Assembly: GCA_039920865.1 (NCBI GenBank) | Contig: JBDSCZ010000371.1 | Location: forward strand, 1-16,101 | DNA length: 16,101 bases | Source of the DNA: AVCC01 sp039920865 | GTDB taxonomy: Bacteria; Pseudomonadota; Gammaproteobacteria; Burkholderiales; Burkholderiaceae_D | Reading direction: 5' to 3' | Part shown: positions 8,001 through 14,235 of the stretch, piece by piece | Position numbering within the stretch: the first letter of the stretch is position 1 | Layout: every line of letters begins with the position of its first letter | The notes under the pieces: model-generated | Seen by the model: only the letters and a program-made list of their open reading frames with translations | Database searches by the model: none | What the model was told of the DNA's origin: nothing | Made by a program: the position numbers and the translations under genes

Positions 8001-9060
8001 TGCCACCCGCACTGCGATGATAGGCTGGGGTTACAAGGCGCAGCGCCTGGGCCACGATATCCTGAAGAAATTCGCCAAAAAACAGACCAAGGCGCCACCG
8101 GCTTCGGTCGGCAAGCCGGCGGTCAGGGAGCAGGTGATCCACTTCATCAACAAGAAGATGCCCGGTAACCTGCCGAAGAAAACCGCGCGCGCGCTGCTTG
8201 ATATCGAGGACGACAAGATCGTGCCTATCATCCGCGACCCGCAAACCACCACCGCCGACACCGAAGCGGTGTTCTACTTCCCCGGCTGCGGTTCGGAACG
8301 GCTATTCTCGCAGGTCGGGCTGGCTACGCAGGCGATGTTGTGGCACGTCGGCGTGCAGACCGTATTGCCGCCGGGTTATCTGTGCTGCGGCTATCCGCAA
8401 CGCGGCAACGGCGAGTATGAGAAGGCCGAAAAGATGATGACCAGCAACCGCGTGCTGTTTCATCGGATGGCCAATACGCTCAATTACCTCGACATCAAGA
8501 CCGTGATCGTGTCGTGCGGCACTTGTTACGACCAACTCGCGACCTATGAATTCGACAAGATATTCCCCGGCTGCCGGATCCTCGACATCCACGAATATCT
8601 GCTGGAGAAAAACGTCAGGCTCGAGGGCGTAACCGGCACCCGCTACATGTACCACGAGCCGTGCCATAACCCGATGAAGTTGCAGGAGTCCGGCAAGACC
8701 ATCAATGCGTTGATCAGCACCGTGGACAACGTCAAAATCGAGAAAAACGAGCGTTGCTGCGGCGAATCCGGCACGCTGGCGGTCAGCCGTCCCGACATCT
8801 CGACCCAAGTCCGTTTCCGCAAGGAAGAAGAGATGATCAAGGGCGCCGACAAGCTGCGCGCCGACGGCTTTACCGGTGAGGTCAAGATACTGACCAGTTG
8901 CCCGTCCTGCCTGCAAGGCTTGAAGCGCTACGACGACGATAGCGATACCGATGCCGACTACATCGTGATTGAACTGGCCAAGCATCTGCTGGGCCAGAAC
9001 TGGATGCCCGAATACGTCGCCCGCGCCAATGCCGGCGGCATCGAGCGTGTCTTGGTATAA
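5062..9060 (+). CDS. giant DUF3683 / FAD-linked oxidase / Fe-S / CCG-domain oxidoreductase
   Basis: The 1332-residue product joins modules often found as separate subunits. DUF3683 is at about 30-115 (LREIPYNYTSFSDREIV). An FAD-binding type 4 domain has PRGGGTGYTGG at 223-233. The FAD-oxidase C-terminal domain contains HMHAGDGNVH (741-750) and GEHGIG. Two 4Fe-4S motifs follow, Cys863-866-869-873 and Cys925-928-931-935, the second ending CP. Two GlpC-like CCG domains have Cys1108-Cys1109 and Cys1232-Cys1233. The layout resembles YdiJ and the Dld/GlcD families, which oxidise D-2-hydroxy acids such as D-lactate, glycolate or D-2-hydroxyglutarate, so it probably oxidises a 2-hydroxy acid and passes electrons via FAD and Fe-S clusters to a quinone or similar. 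No signal peptide or membrane segment is visible. Start 5062 (MNAPAQIQALLSDA) is preferred over an upstream ATG at 5002, which overlaps the promoter-like sequence. The HIT gene follows 16 bases later. Confidence 0.92.
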   Translation: MNAPAQIQALLSDAPAGAAPSRLREIPYNYTSFSDREIVIRLLGAEAWNQLDTLRGARQTGRSARMLYEVLGDIWVVQRNPYLQDDMLDNPKRRQALIDALNHRLTEVERRRVSTDLADAGDADALKRSASVAALLTAARQAVAEFAEGFRQTYDLRRRASKELGRYTEKDNIKFDGLSRVSHVTDATDWRVEYPFVVLTPDTEDEMAGLVKACIVLGLTIIPRGGGTGYTGGAIPLTPLSAVINTEKLEQLGAVEMTMLPGVEREYATIHSGAGVVTKRVSDAAEKAGFVFAVDPTSAEASCIGGNVAMNAGGKKAVLWGTALDNLASWRMVDPNGDWLDVTRIEHNLGKIHDAPLAKFKLEWTHPAEKGQKTRGSKPFKTEMLEIEGRKFRKEGLGKDVTDKFLSGLPGVQKEGCDGLITSARWILHKMPKFARTVCLEFFGQASDAIPSIVEIKDYLDAETRKGGAVLAGLEHLDERYLRAVGYATKSKRGVLPKMALFGDIVGDDENAVAQAASEVVRIANTRVGEGFVAVSPEARKKFWLDRARTAAISKHTNAFKINEDVVIPLDRMGEYTNGIEHINIELSIRNKLQLIDALRSFFAAGNLPIGKSEDAEGDAIPDAEMLEDRVQQATELLDATHARWTYLLENIDKPLAQSTDILLALGLEKLSAVFAQRLAAQPDAQVFHVLQDRTVRVSWKQEVRAALRLIFNGAAFKLILDECTAIHRRVLRGRVFVALHMHAGDGNVHTNIPVNSDDYQMLQDAHAAVARIMALARALNGVISGEHGIGITKIEYLTEAEISEFRDYKQRIDPEGRFNKGKLLAGADLRNAYTPSFGLMGHESLIMQQSDIGAIASSIKDCLRCGKCKPVCATHVPRANLLYSPRNKILATSLLIEAFLYEEQTRRGISIKHWDEFSDVADHCTVCHKCVTPCPVDIDFGDVSMNMRNLLRKMGQKKFNPGTAASMFFLNATDPATINATRTAMIGWGYKAQRLGHDILKKFAKKQTKAPPASVGKPAVREQVIHFINKKMPGNLPKKTARALLDIEDDKIVPIIRDPQTTTADTEAVFYFPGCGSERLFSQVGLATQAMLWHVGVQTVLPPGYLCCGYPQRGNGEYEKAEKMMTSNRVLFHRMANTLNYLDIKTVIVSCGTCYDQLATYEFDKIFPGCRILDIHEYLLEKNVRLEGVTGTRYMYHEPCHNPMKLQESGKTINALISTVDNVKIEKNERCCGESGTLAVSRPDISTQVRFRKEEEMIKGADKLRADGFTGEVKILTSCPSCLQGLKRYDDDSDTDADYIVIELAKHLLGQNWMPEYVARANAGGIERVLV

Positions 9061-9076
9061 AGAACCGGATATTACG

Positions 9077-9508
9077 ATGCAGATCGATTGTGAATTATGT
9101 GCGCAGCAGGGTGGCGAAGTCGTGCATCTTGCCTCCGATTGGCATGTGGTGCTGGTGGATGACGGCGACTATCCCGGTTTTTGCCGCGTGATCTGGAACC
9201 GCCATGCGCGGGAAATGACCGACCTGCCGCTGGCCGAGCGCCATCTATTGATGGCGGCAGTGTGGCAAGTCGAGGCGGCAGTGCGCGACGTGATGCAGCC
9301 GCATAAGATCAACCTGGCCAGCCTGGGCAACATGACGCCGCATTTGCACTGGCATGTGATCCCGCGTTTTGAGGACGATGCGCAGTTTCCTGCTCCGGTC
9401 TGGGCACCGGCGCAGCGCGCAACGGCGCCCGAGGTGCTGGCACAGCGCAGGAGCCTGCTGCCTACCCTGCGTACCGCGATCCGGGCCCGGATGGCTGCAT
9501 TGATTTAA
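9077..9508 (+). CDS. HIT-family (histidine triad) protein
   Basis: The 143-residue product has the histidine triad HLHWHVIPR (His89, His91, His93), preceded by NLASLGNMTPHLHWH, and DDAQFPAPVW, common in betaproteobacterial members. HIT proteins hydrolyse or transfer nucleoside phosphate groups; the substrate of this branch is unknown. A Cys-x-x-Cys pair (Cys5, Cys8) near the start may bind metal. The ATG at 9077 lies 16 bases after the oxidoreductase stop, so the two are probably cotranscribed. The frame is open upstream into the preceding gene, but that part is out of frame with it and is not family-like. The ribosome binding site is weak. Confidence 0.92.
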   Translation: MQIDCELCAQQGGEVVHLASDWHVVLVDDGDYPGFCRVIWNRHAREMTDLPLAERHLLMAAVWQVEAAVRDVMQPHKINLASLGNMTPHLHWHVIPRFEDDAQFPAPVWAPAQRATAPEVLAQRRSLLPTLRTAIRARMAALI

Positions 9509-9619
9509 CTGCCATGAGTATATTTAATTGCCGCAATAAAGATATGCGGGAAATGCCATAAAAATCATGATACTCCATGAATTAGCGAAATTCGTTGCGG
9601 CTGGGATTCACTTGTTCTT

Positions 9620-9643
9620 TTCGTGCTGTTCGTGACTTTCGTG
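9620..9643 (+). repeat. three TTCGTG copies at exact 9-base spacing
   Basis: TTCGTG occurs at 9620-9625, 9629-9634 and 9638-9643, each separated by three variable bases. It lies in the 179-base gap between the HIT and DUF971 genes, 45 bases before the DUF971 start. It does not form a hairpin with itself. Its role is unknown; a multi-site regulator target or a remnant of a dispersed repeat are possibilities. Confidence 0.6.
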
Positions 9644-9687
9644 GATTATTTGTAATAACTGAAATCTAATTTAACAGGACAATCATC

Positions 9688-10128
9688 ATGGCTGGATCGA
9701 AGCAGACCGCAGCAAGCCCAATTCCGACCGAATTGACCGTGCGCAAGCAATCAAGGGTAGTGGAAATCGCGTTTGATGACGGTGCCGCGTTCTCGCTGCC
9801 GTTCGAATTGATGCGGGTCTACTCGCCATCGGCCGAAGTGCGCGGCCACGGTCCGGGGCAGGAAGTGCTGCAGACTGGCAAGCGCGAGGTGGAACTGACT
9901 GCGCTGGAGCCGGTCGGCAACTATGCGGTGCAACCGCATTTTTCCGATGGACACAATACCGGCATCTACGCCTGGGATTACCTGTACTGGCTGGGCGCCA
10001 ACCAGGCCGAGCTATGGGCCGAATACCTGGCGCGACTGGAAGCTGCCGGCTATAGCGAAGATGCCGGACGCACCGCAGCGATGGCACCTGCTGTGGCCGA
10101 CGCGCACGGTTGCGGGCATAAGCATTAA
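9688..10128 (+). CDS. DUF971 domain protein
   Basis: The 146-residue product carries a single DUF971 domain (about residues 12-115), related to the N-terminal domain of gamma-butyrobetaine hydroxylase. It shows LTVRKQSRVVEIAFDDG, FELMRVYSPSAEVRGHG and NYAVQPHFSDGHNTGIYAWDYLYWL. The C-terminus HGCGHKH is rich in His and Cys and may bind metal. In other systems the domain is linked to Fe-S proteins, but the function of this stand-alone form is not established. AGGAC before the ATG is a moderate ribosome binding site. It is commonly beside ubiE in Burkholderiales; here ubiE is 4.9 kb away. Confidence 0.9.
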   Translation: MAGSKQTAASPIPTELTVRKQSRVVEIAFDDGAAFSLPFELMRVYSPSAEVRGHGPGQEVLQTGKREVELTALEPVGNYAVQPHFSDGHNTGIYAWDYLYWLGANQAELWAEYLARLEAAGYSEDAGRTAAMAPAVADAHGCGHKH

Positions 10129-10181
10129 ATCCGCTGGTTTTATGTGGTCGGAATGCACCGAATAGAATCCGGATTGCTTGA

Positions 10182-10203
10182 ATTGTTCCAGCATTGTTCC
10201 AGC
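10182..10203 (+). repeat. two exact tandem copies of ATTGTTCCAGC
   Basis: The 11-base unit occurs at 10182-10192 and 10193-10203 without a gap, in the 162-base region between the convergent DUF971 and DUF1810 genes. Two copies are likely the product of a simple duplication. Confidence 0.75.
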
Positions 10204-10213
10204 GCCTTATTGC

Positions 10214-10228
10214 AGGCCAACACGGCCT
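10214..10228. terminator. small hairpin AGGCC-N5-GGCCT between convergent genes
   Basis: A 5-base perfect stem with loop AACAC lies 86 bases after the DUF971 stop and 62 bases from the DUF1810 stop. The following sequence is AT-rich but is not a run of T. It may be a weak bidirectional terminator. Confidence 0.25.
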
Positions 10229-10290
10229 ATTTACCTATTTATATTGGGCGGCGATAAAGTCCCATTTGGATCGAACGCGAACCTCGACCA

Positions 10291-10710
10291 TCACAGCCGC
10301 GCCAGCGTCGCGGAATCAGGCACGCCGCCAAAGTATTTCTGCAGGCAGGCATTAAAGACAGCATGGTCGGTCGCGACCTGCGCGAACAAGGTCATCGACG
10401 ACTGGAACTTCATGTCGTCCGGGTAGCCGAAAATCGCGTCGATCACGCGTCCGTCCAGATCGGCCACCAGCTGGCTGCACGCGCGCAGCCTGGGGCCGAG
10501 AATCGGATGCGCCAGATAAGCTTGGGCCTCATCGGCTGAGGCAATCGCAAATGCGCGCGCCATCGCGCTGCTGCCCAGTCCTTCGATCTGCGGGAAAATG
10601 AACCACATCCAGTGGCTGCGTTTTCTGCCGGCGCGCAGTTCCGTGCAGACGGTGTCATAGACCGGCGTTTGCGCGACCACGAAGCGCTGCAAATCGTAGC
10701 TATCATCCAT
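10291..10710 (-). CDS. DUF1810 family protein
   Basis: The 139-residue product matches DUF1810, with the diagnostic stretch GRKRSHWMWFIFPQIEGLG (residues 28-46), preceded by DLQRFVVAQTPVYDTVCTEL and followed by AYLAHPILGPRL. It is a small, probably cytoplasmic, single-domain protein; the family has no established function that I know of. GAGGAA lies 6 bases before the ATG at 10710, a good ribosome binding site. It is 45 bases downstream of the ankyrin gene on the same strand and probably shares its transcript. DUF1810 genes occur as scattered accessory genes, so the pairing may be incidental. Confidence 0.9.
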   Translation of the reverse strand: MDDSYDLQRFVVAQTPVYDTVCTELRAGRKRSHWMWFIFPQIEGLGSSAMARAFAIASADEAQAYLAHPILGPRLRACSQLVADLDGRVIDAIFGYPDDMKFQSSMTLFAQVATDHAVFNACLQKYFGGVPDSATLARL

Positions 10711-10755
10711 AACGTTTCCTCACCCTATTCAGCGTGCGCGCGCTTCAACGCTACA

Positions 10756-11421
10756 TCAGCTCTTTTCCAGCAACCGGATCACTTCAATGAAATTCCCGTC
10801 ACGCGCGATGTCGGCAGCAGTCTTGCCGCGATTATCCTTCAGGCTGCGGTCTGCACCTTGCTCCAGCAGGAAGCTGACCGCCGACGCATTCCCATAGCCG
10901 GCGGCCCACATCAGCAGCGTTTCGTCGTTGTCCATGCGTGCATTGACCTGGGTGCCGGCATGCAGCAATTCGGCCAGGCACGCGCTGCAGCCGGTGCCTG
11001 CGGCATAAATCGCCGCATTCTTTTTCACGCGGTCAACTGGGTCGATCTTGGCTCCGGCGGTTATCAGCTGGCGCACGATCTGTACATTGCCGCTGAAAGC
11101 AGCGCCCATCAAGGGCGTCACGCTGGAAAGATTGGCGAGATTGACGTCCGCTCCGGCGCCCATCAGCACCCGCGCCAGCGCCTCGTTGCCTTTGCTGGCC
11201 GCCAGGTTGAGCGACGAGTCGCCGTTGCGGTCACGCGAGTTGATCGCTGCGCCCTCGGCCAGCAATGCAACCACGCGCTCAACCTGGCCGGCCTTGGCCG
11301 CCAACACGAATTGGCCGTTGATATTGATCAGATCCGCCCCCTTTTGTGCGAATGCGGGTGCGATCGCGCAGCAGGATAGCGAGGATAGCGCCAACAAAAT
11401 ACTGCACTTCAATGCTTTCAT
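10756..11421 (-). CDS. periplasmic ankyrin-repeat protein
   Basis: The 221-residue product starts with a signal peptide, MKALKCSILLALSSLSCC to about residue 25 (cleavage after AFA), then five to six ankyrin repeats. Examples are GDSSLNLAASKGNEALARVL (from 67), VTPLMGAAFSGNVQIVRQLI (from 100), ETLLMWAAGYGNASAVSFLL (from 167) and GKTAADIARDGNFIEVIRLL (from 199). Ankyrin repeats bind partner proteins, so a scaffold or chaperone role in the periplasm is inferred. Cys residues within the repeats (GTGCSACL) could form a disulfide. Start 11421 was chosen because GGAGG lies 5 bases upstream; an ATG at 11445 has no such site. The gene is divergent from the PQQ dehydrogenase gene with about 211 bases between starts, suggesting shared control and a role in the same system. 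Confidence 0.9.
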   Translation of the reverse strand: MKALKCSILLALSSLSCCAIAPAFAQKGADLININGQFVLAAKAGQVERVVALLAEGAAINSRDRNGDSSLNLAASKGNEALARVLMGAGADVNLANLSSVTPLMGAAFSGNVQIVRQLITAGAKIDPVDRVKKNAAIYAAGTGCSACLAELLHAGTQVNARMDNDETLLMWAAGYGNASAVSFLLEQGADRSLKDNRGKTAADIARDGNFIEVIRLLEKS

Positions 11422-11563
11422 GATGCCTCCGGAAAACAGGATCAAAATGCGCCAGGATGCTGCCTTGCAAACCTTAAAACATATTGATGTTGATGTAGTT
11501 TAAGACTTGCATAGAACTGCATTGTAAGAAGGATTTTGTCTGCATATATTGATCAACAGGGCG

Positions 11564-11594
11564 TGTCCACGGGCGGACATTTGAGCGCGCTCAA
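11564..11594. promoter_or_regulatory. 14-base perfect palindrome with adjacent hairpin upstream of the PQQ dehydrogenase
   Basis: TTGAGCGCGCTCAA at 11581-11594 is a perfect palindrome. Just before it, TGTCC-N6-GGACA (11564-11579) can form a 5-base stem. Both lie in the shared control region, ending 38 bases before the dehydrogenase ATG. There is no T-run, so a regulator binding site or a leader RNA structure is more likely than a terminator. A further short palindrome, TTGATCAA, is at 11549-11556. I could not find a convincing -35/-10 pair. Confidence 0.5.
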
Positions 11595-11632
11595 GGTCGC
11601 AACAACTTGATCGAAAAAAAAGGAGAATAAAT

Positions 11633-13360
11633 ATGATTGCGCTAAACCGGAATGTCAGTCTCGCCACGATAGTCGCGCTGTGCGCGGTCGGCAGCGCGTA
11701 CGGTCAGGAAGTCGAGGGTCAAAAAGGCAAGGCTGGCGGGTCGGCGGCCACGATCAAACCGGTTAACGTTTCACAGGCACAACTGAACAACGCCGACAGG
11801 CAAGGCAACGACTGGCTGCACACCAACGGCGGCTACGCGCAGACCCGCTTCTATCCGGGCAAGCAGATCAATGCCGGTAATGTCAAAAACCTGCGTCCGG
11901 AGTTCAGCTTCCAGACCGAGGTGCACGAATCGATGGAGACTGCGCCGATCGTGGTCGACGGCGTCATGTACATGACGACTTCTTACAATCACGTGTATGC
12001 ACTCGACGCGACCACCGGCAAGGAGTTCTGGCACTACAAGCACAAGATGGGCCCGATAACCACCTTCTGCTGCGGCCCGAACAATCGCGGGGTCGCGGTC
12101 GAAGGGAGTCGGCTGTTCATGGGCACGCTCGACGCCAAGCTGGTGGCGCTCGATGCGGTGAGCGGCAAGGTGTTGTGGGAGACCGAAATCGCCGATCCGG
12201 AAAAAGGGTATAGCGAAACCATGTCGCCGACCGTGATCGAGGGCAAAGTGCTGATCGGCACCAACGGCGGCGAATACGGCATACGCGGCTTCGTCAAGGC
12301 GTTCGACGCCAAGGATGGCAAGCTGCTGTGGACCTTTTACACGATTCCAGAGAAAGGGCATGAAGGCGTGTGGGCCGAGAACGATGCGACCGGCCGCAAC
12401 ATGCATCGTGACATCACAGCCGAGAAGGAGCAGTTTGCACGCAACAGCGCGTTTTACCAGACGCTCGGCGGCGGGGTCTGGATGAACCCGGCAGTCGACC
12501 TGAAGACGCGCACAGTCTTCTTCGTCGCCGGCAATCCGTCGCCTGACCTGTACGGTGCCGAACGTCCGGGCGACAACCTGTACACCGACTCGCTGGTTGC
12601 AGTCGACCTTGACAGCGGCAATTACAAATGGCACTCGCAGTACATCGCGCACGACGTCTGGGATCTCGATGCCGTCAGCCCGCCGATCCTGATCGATGCG
12701 AAGGACCAATCCGGCAAGATGATCCCGGCCGTGATCCACGGCGGCAAGACCGGTCATATCTACGTGCATGACCGCAAGGACGGAAAATTGATCCGCTTCT
12801 CTGAAGCAATGATCCCGCAAGAGAACATGTGGGTTCTGCCGACGGCAACCGGCGCGCGCATGCTGCCGGGCGCAAACGGCGGCGTCGAATGGTCGCCGAT
12901 GGCGGTCAATGAGAAGCTGCGTCTGGCCTATGCGCTCAACCTGCACCAGCCAATGACGTATCACGTCGAGAAGGCCGCTTATCCGGGCGGCAAGCTTTGG
13001 CTGGGTGGCGCATTCAAGGCGATCGAAGGCGAACAGCAGTCGGGGCGGGTGGCCGCGGTCAACGTCGATAGCGGCAAGATGGCTTGGAAGTTCGATACCG
13101 AACAGCCGCTGATCGGCGGTGCAATGGCGACCGCAGGCGATCTGCTGTTCTACGGCGAAGGCAACGGCCTGTTCCGCGCGCTCGATGCACGCAACGGCAA
13201 GCTGTTGTGGGAATACCAGTGCGGCGCAGGTGCCAACGCGATGCCGGTGTCGTACGCGGTCAAAGGGCGCCAGTACATCGCGATGGGCTGCGGCGGCAAT
13301 ACGCAGATCGACTTCAAGCGCGGCAACACGATGTTTGTGTTTGCGCTGCCGAAGACGTAA
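11633..13360 (+). CDS. PQQ-dependent (quinoprotein) alcohol dehydrogenase, periplasmic
   Basis: The 575-residue product has a signal peptide (to about residue 24, SAYG-QE) and an eight-bladed propeller with repeated ALDAxxGKxxW motifs, as in methanol/ethanol dehydrogenases. Vicinal Cys146-Cys147 (TTFCCGPNNRGVA) is the disulfide that covers PQQ. Metal ligands are Glu214 (NGGEYGIRGF) and Asn301 (AGNPSPDLYG); Asp344 is the catalytic base, in HDVWDLDAVSPP. Asp346, two residues on, matches the extra Asp of lanthanide-dependent XoxF and PedH, although from memory the membrane glucose dehydrogenase also has a WD-x-D. The enzyme would oxidise an alcohol or aldehyde and pass electrons to a cytochrome c; the substrate cannot be told. 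AGGAGA 6 bases before the ATG fixes the start. A diheme cytochrome gene follows 79 bases downstream. No pqq synthesis gene is in the window. Confidence 0.93.
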   Translation: MIALNRNVSLATIVALCAVGSAYGQEVEGQKGKAGGSAATIKPVNVSQAQLNNADRQGNDWLHTNGGYAQTRFYPGKQINAGNVKNLRPEFSFQTEVHESMETAPIVVDGVMYMTTSYNHVYALDATTGKEFWHYKHKMGPITTFCCGPNNRGVAVEGSRLFMGTLDAKLVALDAVSGKVLWETEIADPEKGYSETMSPTVIEGKVLIGTNGGEYGIRGFVKAFDAKDGKLLWTFYTIPEKGHEGVWAENDATGRNMHRDITAEKEQFARNSAFYQTLGGGVWMNPAVDLKTRTVFFVAGNPSPDLYGAERPGDNLYTDSLVAVDLDSGNYKWHSQYIAHDVWDLDAVSPPILIDAKDQSGKMIPAVIHGGKTGHIYVHDRKDGKLIRFSEAMIPQENMWVLPTATGARMLPGANGGVEWSPMAVNEKLRLAYALNLHQPMTYHVEKAAYPGGKLWLGGAFKAIEGEQQSGRVAAVNVDSGKMAWKFDTEQPLIGGAMATAGDLLFYGEGNGLFRALDARNGKLLWEYQCGAGANAMPVSYAVKGRQYIAMGCGGNTQIDFKRGNTMFVFALPKT

Positions 13361-13382
13361 GTCAGCCAACTCTTGGGCGCAT

Positions 13383-13410
13383 GTGCGGCTGCTCGAAAGA
13401 GGGGCCGCAC
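13383..13410 (+). other. intercistronic hairpin with GAAA tetraloop
   Basis: Between the dehydrogenase and cytochrome genes, GTGCGGC (13383-13389) pairs exactly with GCCGCAC (13404-13410). Inside it CTC (13392-13394) and GAG (13399-13401) close a GAAA tetraloop. No T-run follows, so it is not a standard terminator; it may set the relative levels of the two products through partial termination or RNA stability. Confidence 0.55.
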
Positions 13411-13439
13411 GCCCCAACACCGCAATAAGGCGAATCAAA

Positions 13440-14030
13440 TTGATATTCAAGCCTCTTTTGTCATCCGTCATCGGCGGCGCTTGCGTGTTGCTCGCACTCG
13501 CTGCGGCGAGCGCGCAGGATGTCGAAGCCGGCCGCAGCAAGGCGCAGGCTTGCGCAGCGTGCCATGGATCTGACGGCAATTCGGCCGCAGGCAATTTTCC
13601 CAATCTCGCCGGCCAGAACTGGCGTTACCTGTATCTGCAGCTCAAGGACTTCAAGGAAGGTCGCCGCACTGATCCGGTGATGAGCGCGATGGCGGCTCCG
13701 CTGAGCCGCCAGGACATGATCGATGTTGCGAATTTTTTCGCTAAGCAGCAGCCCAGGCCATCAATCTTCAAGGCCGACGATGCAAAAGTCATGCTCGGCA
13801 AGGCCAAGGCGGATGAAACCCTGTGCTCGATGTGCCACCTTGGCGGTTTCGCTGGTCAAAACGAGATCCCGCGTGTCGCCGGTCAGCAGTACCAGTACAT
13901 TGTCAAGCAGTTGAAGGACTTCAAGTCGCGCACCCGCACCAACGATGCCGGCAACATGACCAGCGTGGCGCAAACCCTGAGCGACGCCGATATCGAAAAT
14001 CTGGCGCACTTCATCACCAGCCTGCGCTAA
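13440..14030 (+). CDS. diheme c-type cytochrome, c4-like
   Basis: The 196-residue product has a signal peptide (about 1-25, ALAAASA-QD) and two similar cytochrome c halves. Heme 1 is CAACH at Cys38-His42, heme 2 CSMCH at Cys129-His133. Met81 or Met84 in the first half and the Met in AGNMTSVAQTLS in the second are likely axial ligands. Repeated YLQLKDFKEGRRTD and IVKQLKDFKSRTRTND show internal duplication, as in cytochrome c4. It would accept electrons from the PQQ dehydrogenase in the periplasm and pass them to a terminal oxidase. The start is inferred to be TTG at 13440, with AAGG 9 bases upstream; no ATG in this frame gives a signal peptide, because the nearest lie inside the preceding gene. 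Confidence 0.88.
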   Translation: MIFKPLLSSVIGGACVLLALAAASAQDVEAGRSKAQACAACHGSDGNSAAGNFPNLAGQNWRYLYLQLKDFKEGRRTDPVMSAMAAPLSRQDMIDVANFFAKQQPRPSIFKADDAKVMLGKAKADETLCSMCHLGGFAGQNEIPRVAGQQYQYIVKQLKDFKSRTRTNDAGNMTSVAQTLSDADIENLAHFITSLR

Positions 14031-14235
14031 CGCATGCGCAAAAGCAGCGCCAATCTTTGCCGGGAAAAATCTGCCGCGCCTATTACAAACGCTTACCGGT
14101 GAAACAGGTCGGCGCCTATCAATTTCGCGCACCAGACAGTAATATTTCCATGCGCCACGAGTCAGGCGGCTGGTCGGCCGGAAACGAAATCTGACGGAAC
14201 CTGGCGAATTTCATAGTTTATTGAAAGGAACTTGC

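Noticed and set aside
5467..8244. A 925-codon open frame on the minus strand opposite the large oxidoreductase gene
   Set aside because: It is the mirror of a GC-rich gene with strong codon bias; antisense stops need TTA, CTA or TCA sense codons, which are rare here. Its translation shows no domain and is low-complexity in Arg, Gln and Asp.
11455..11469. Sigma-54-like GG-N10-GC element with TTGCA before the PQQ dehydrogenase
   Set aside because: Only the invariant GG and the -12 box match; the -24 box (AGGATG instead of TGGCAC) is poor, and the leader would be about 150 bases. Not enough to call.
11771..13603. A 610-codon open frame on the minus strand opposite the PQQ dehydrogenase
   Set aside because: Same codon-bias effect; the plus strand has signal peptide, PQQ motifs and a ribosome binding site, the minus strand nothing recognisable.
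14031..14235. Possible gene remnant between cytochrome and Nudix genes
   Set aside because: Translated in all plus frames, nothing resembles a known protein; only a short palindrome CGCATGCG at 14031-14038 was seen.
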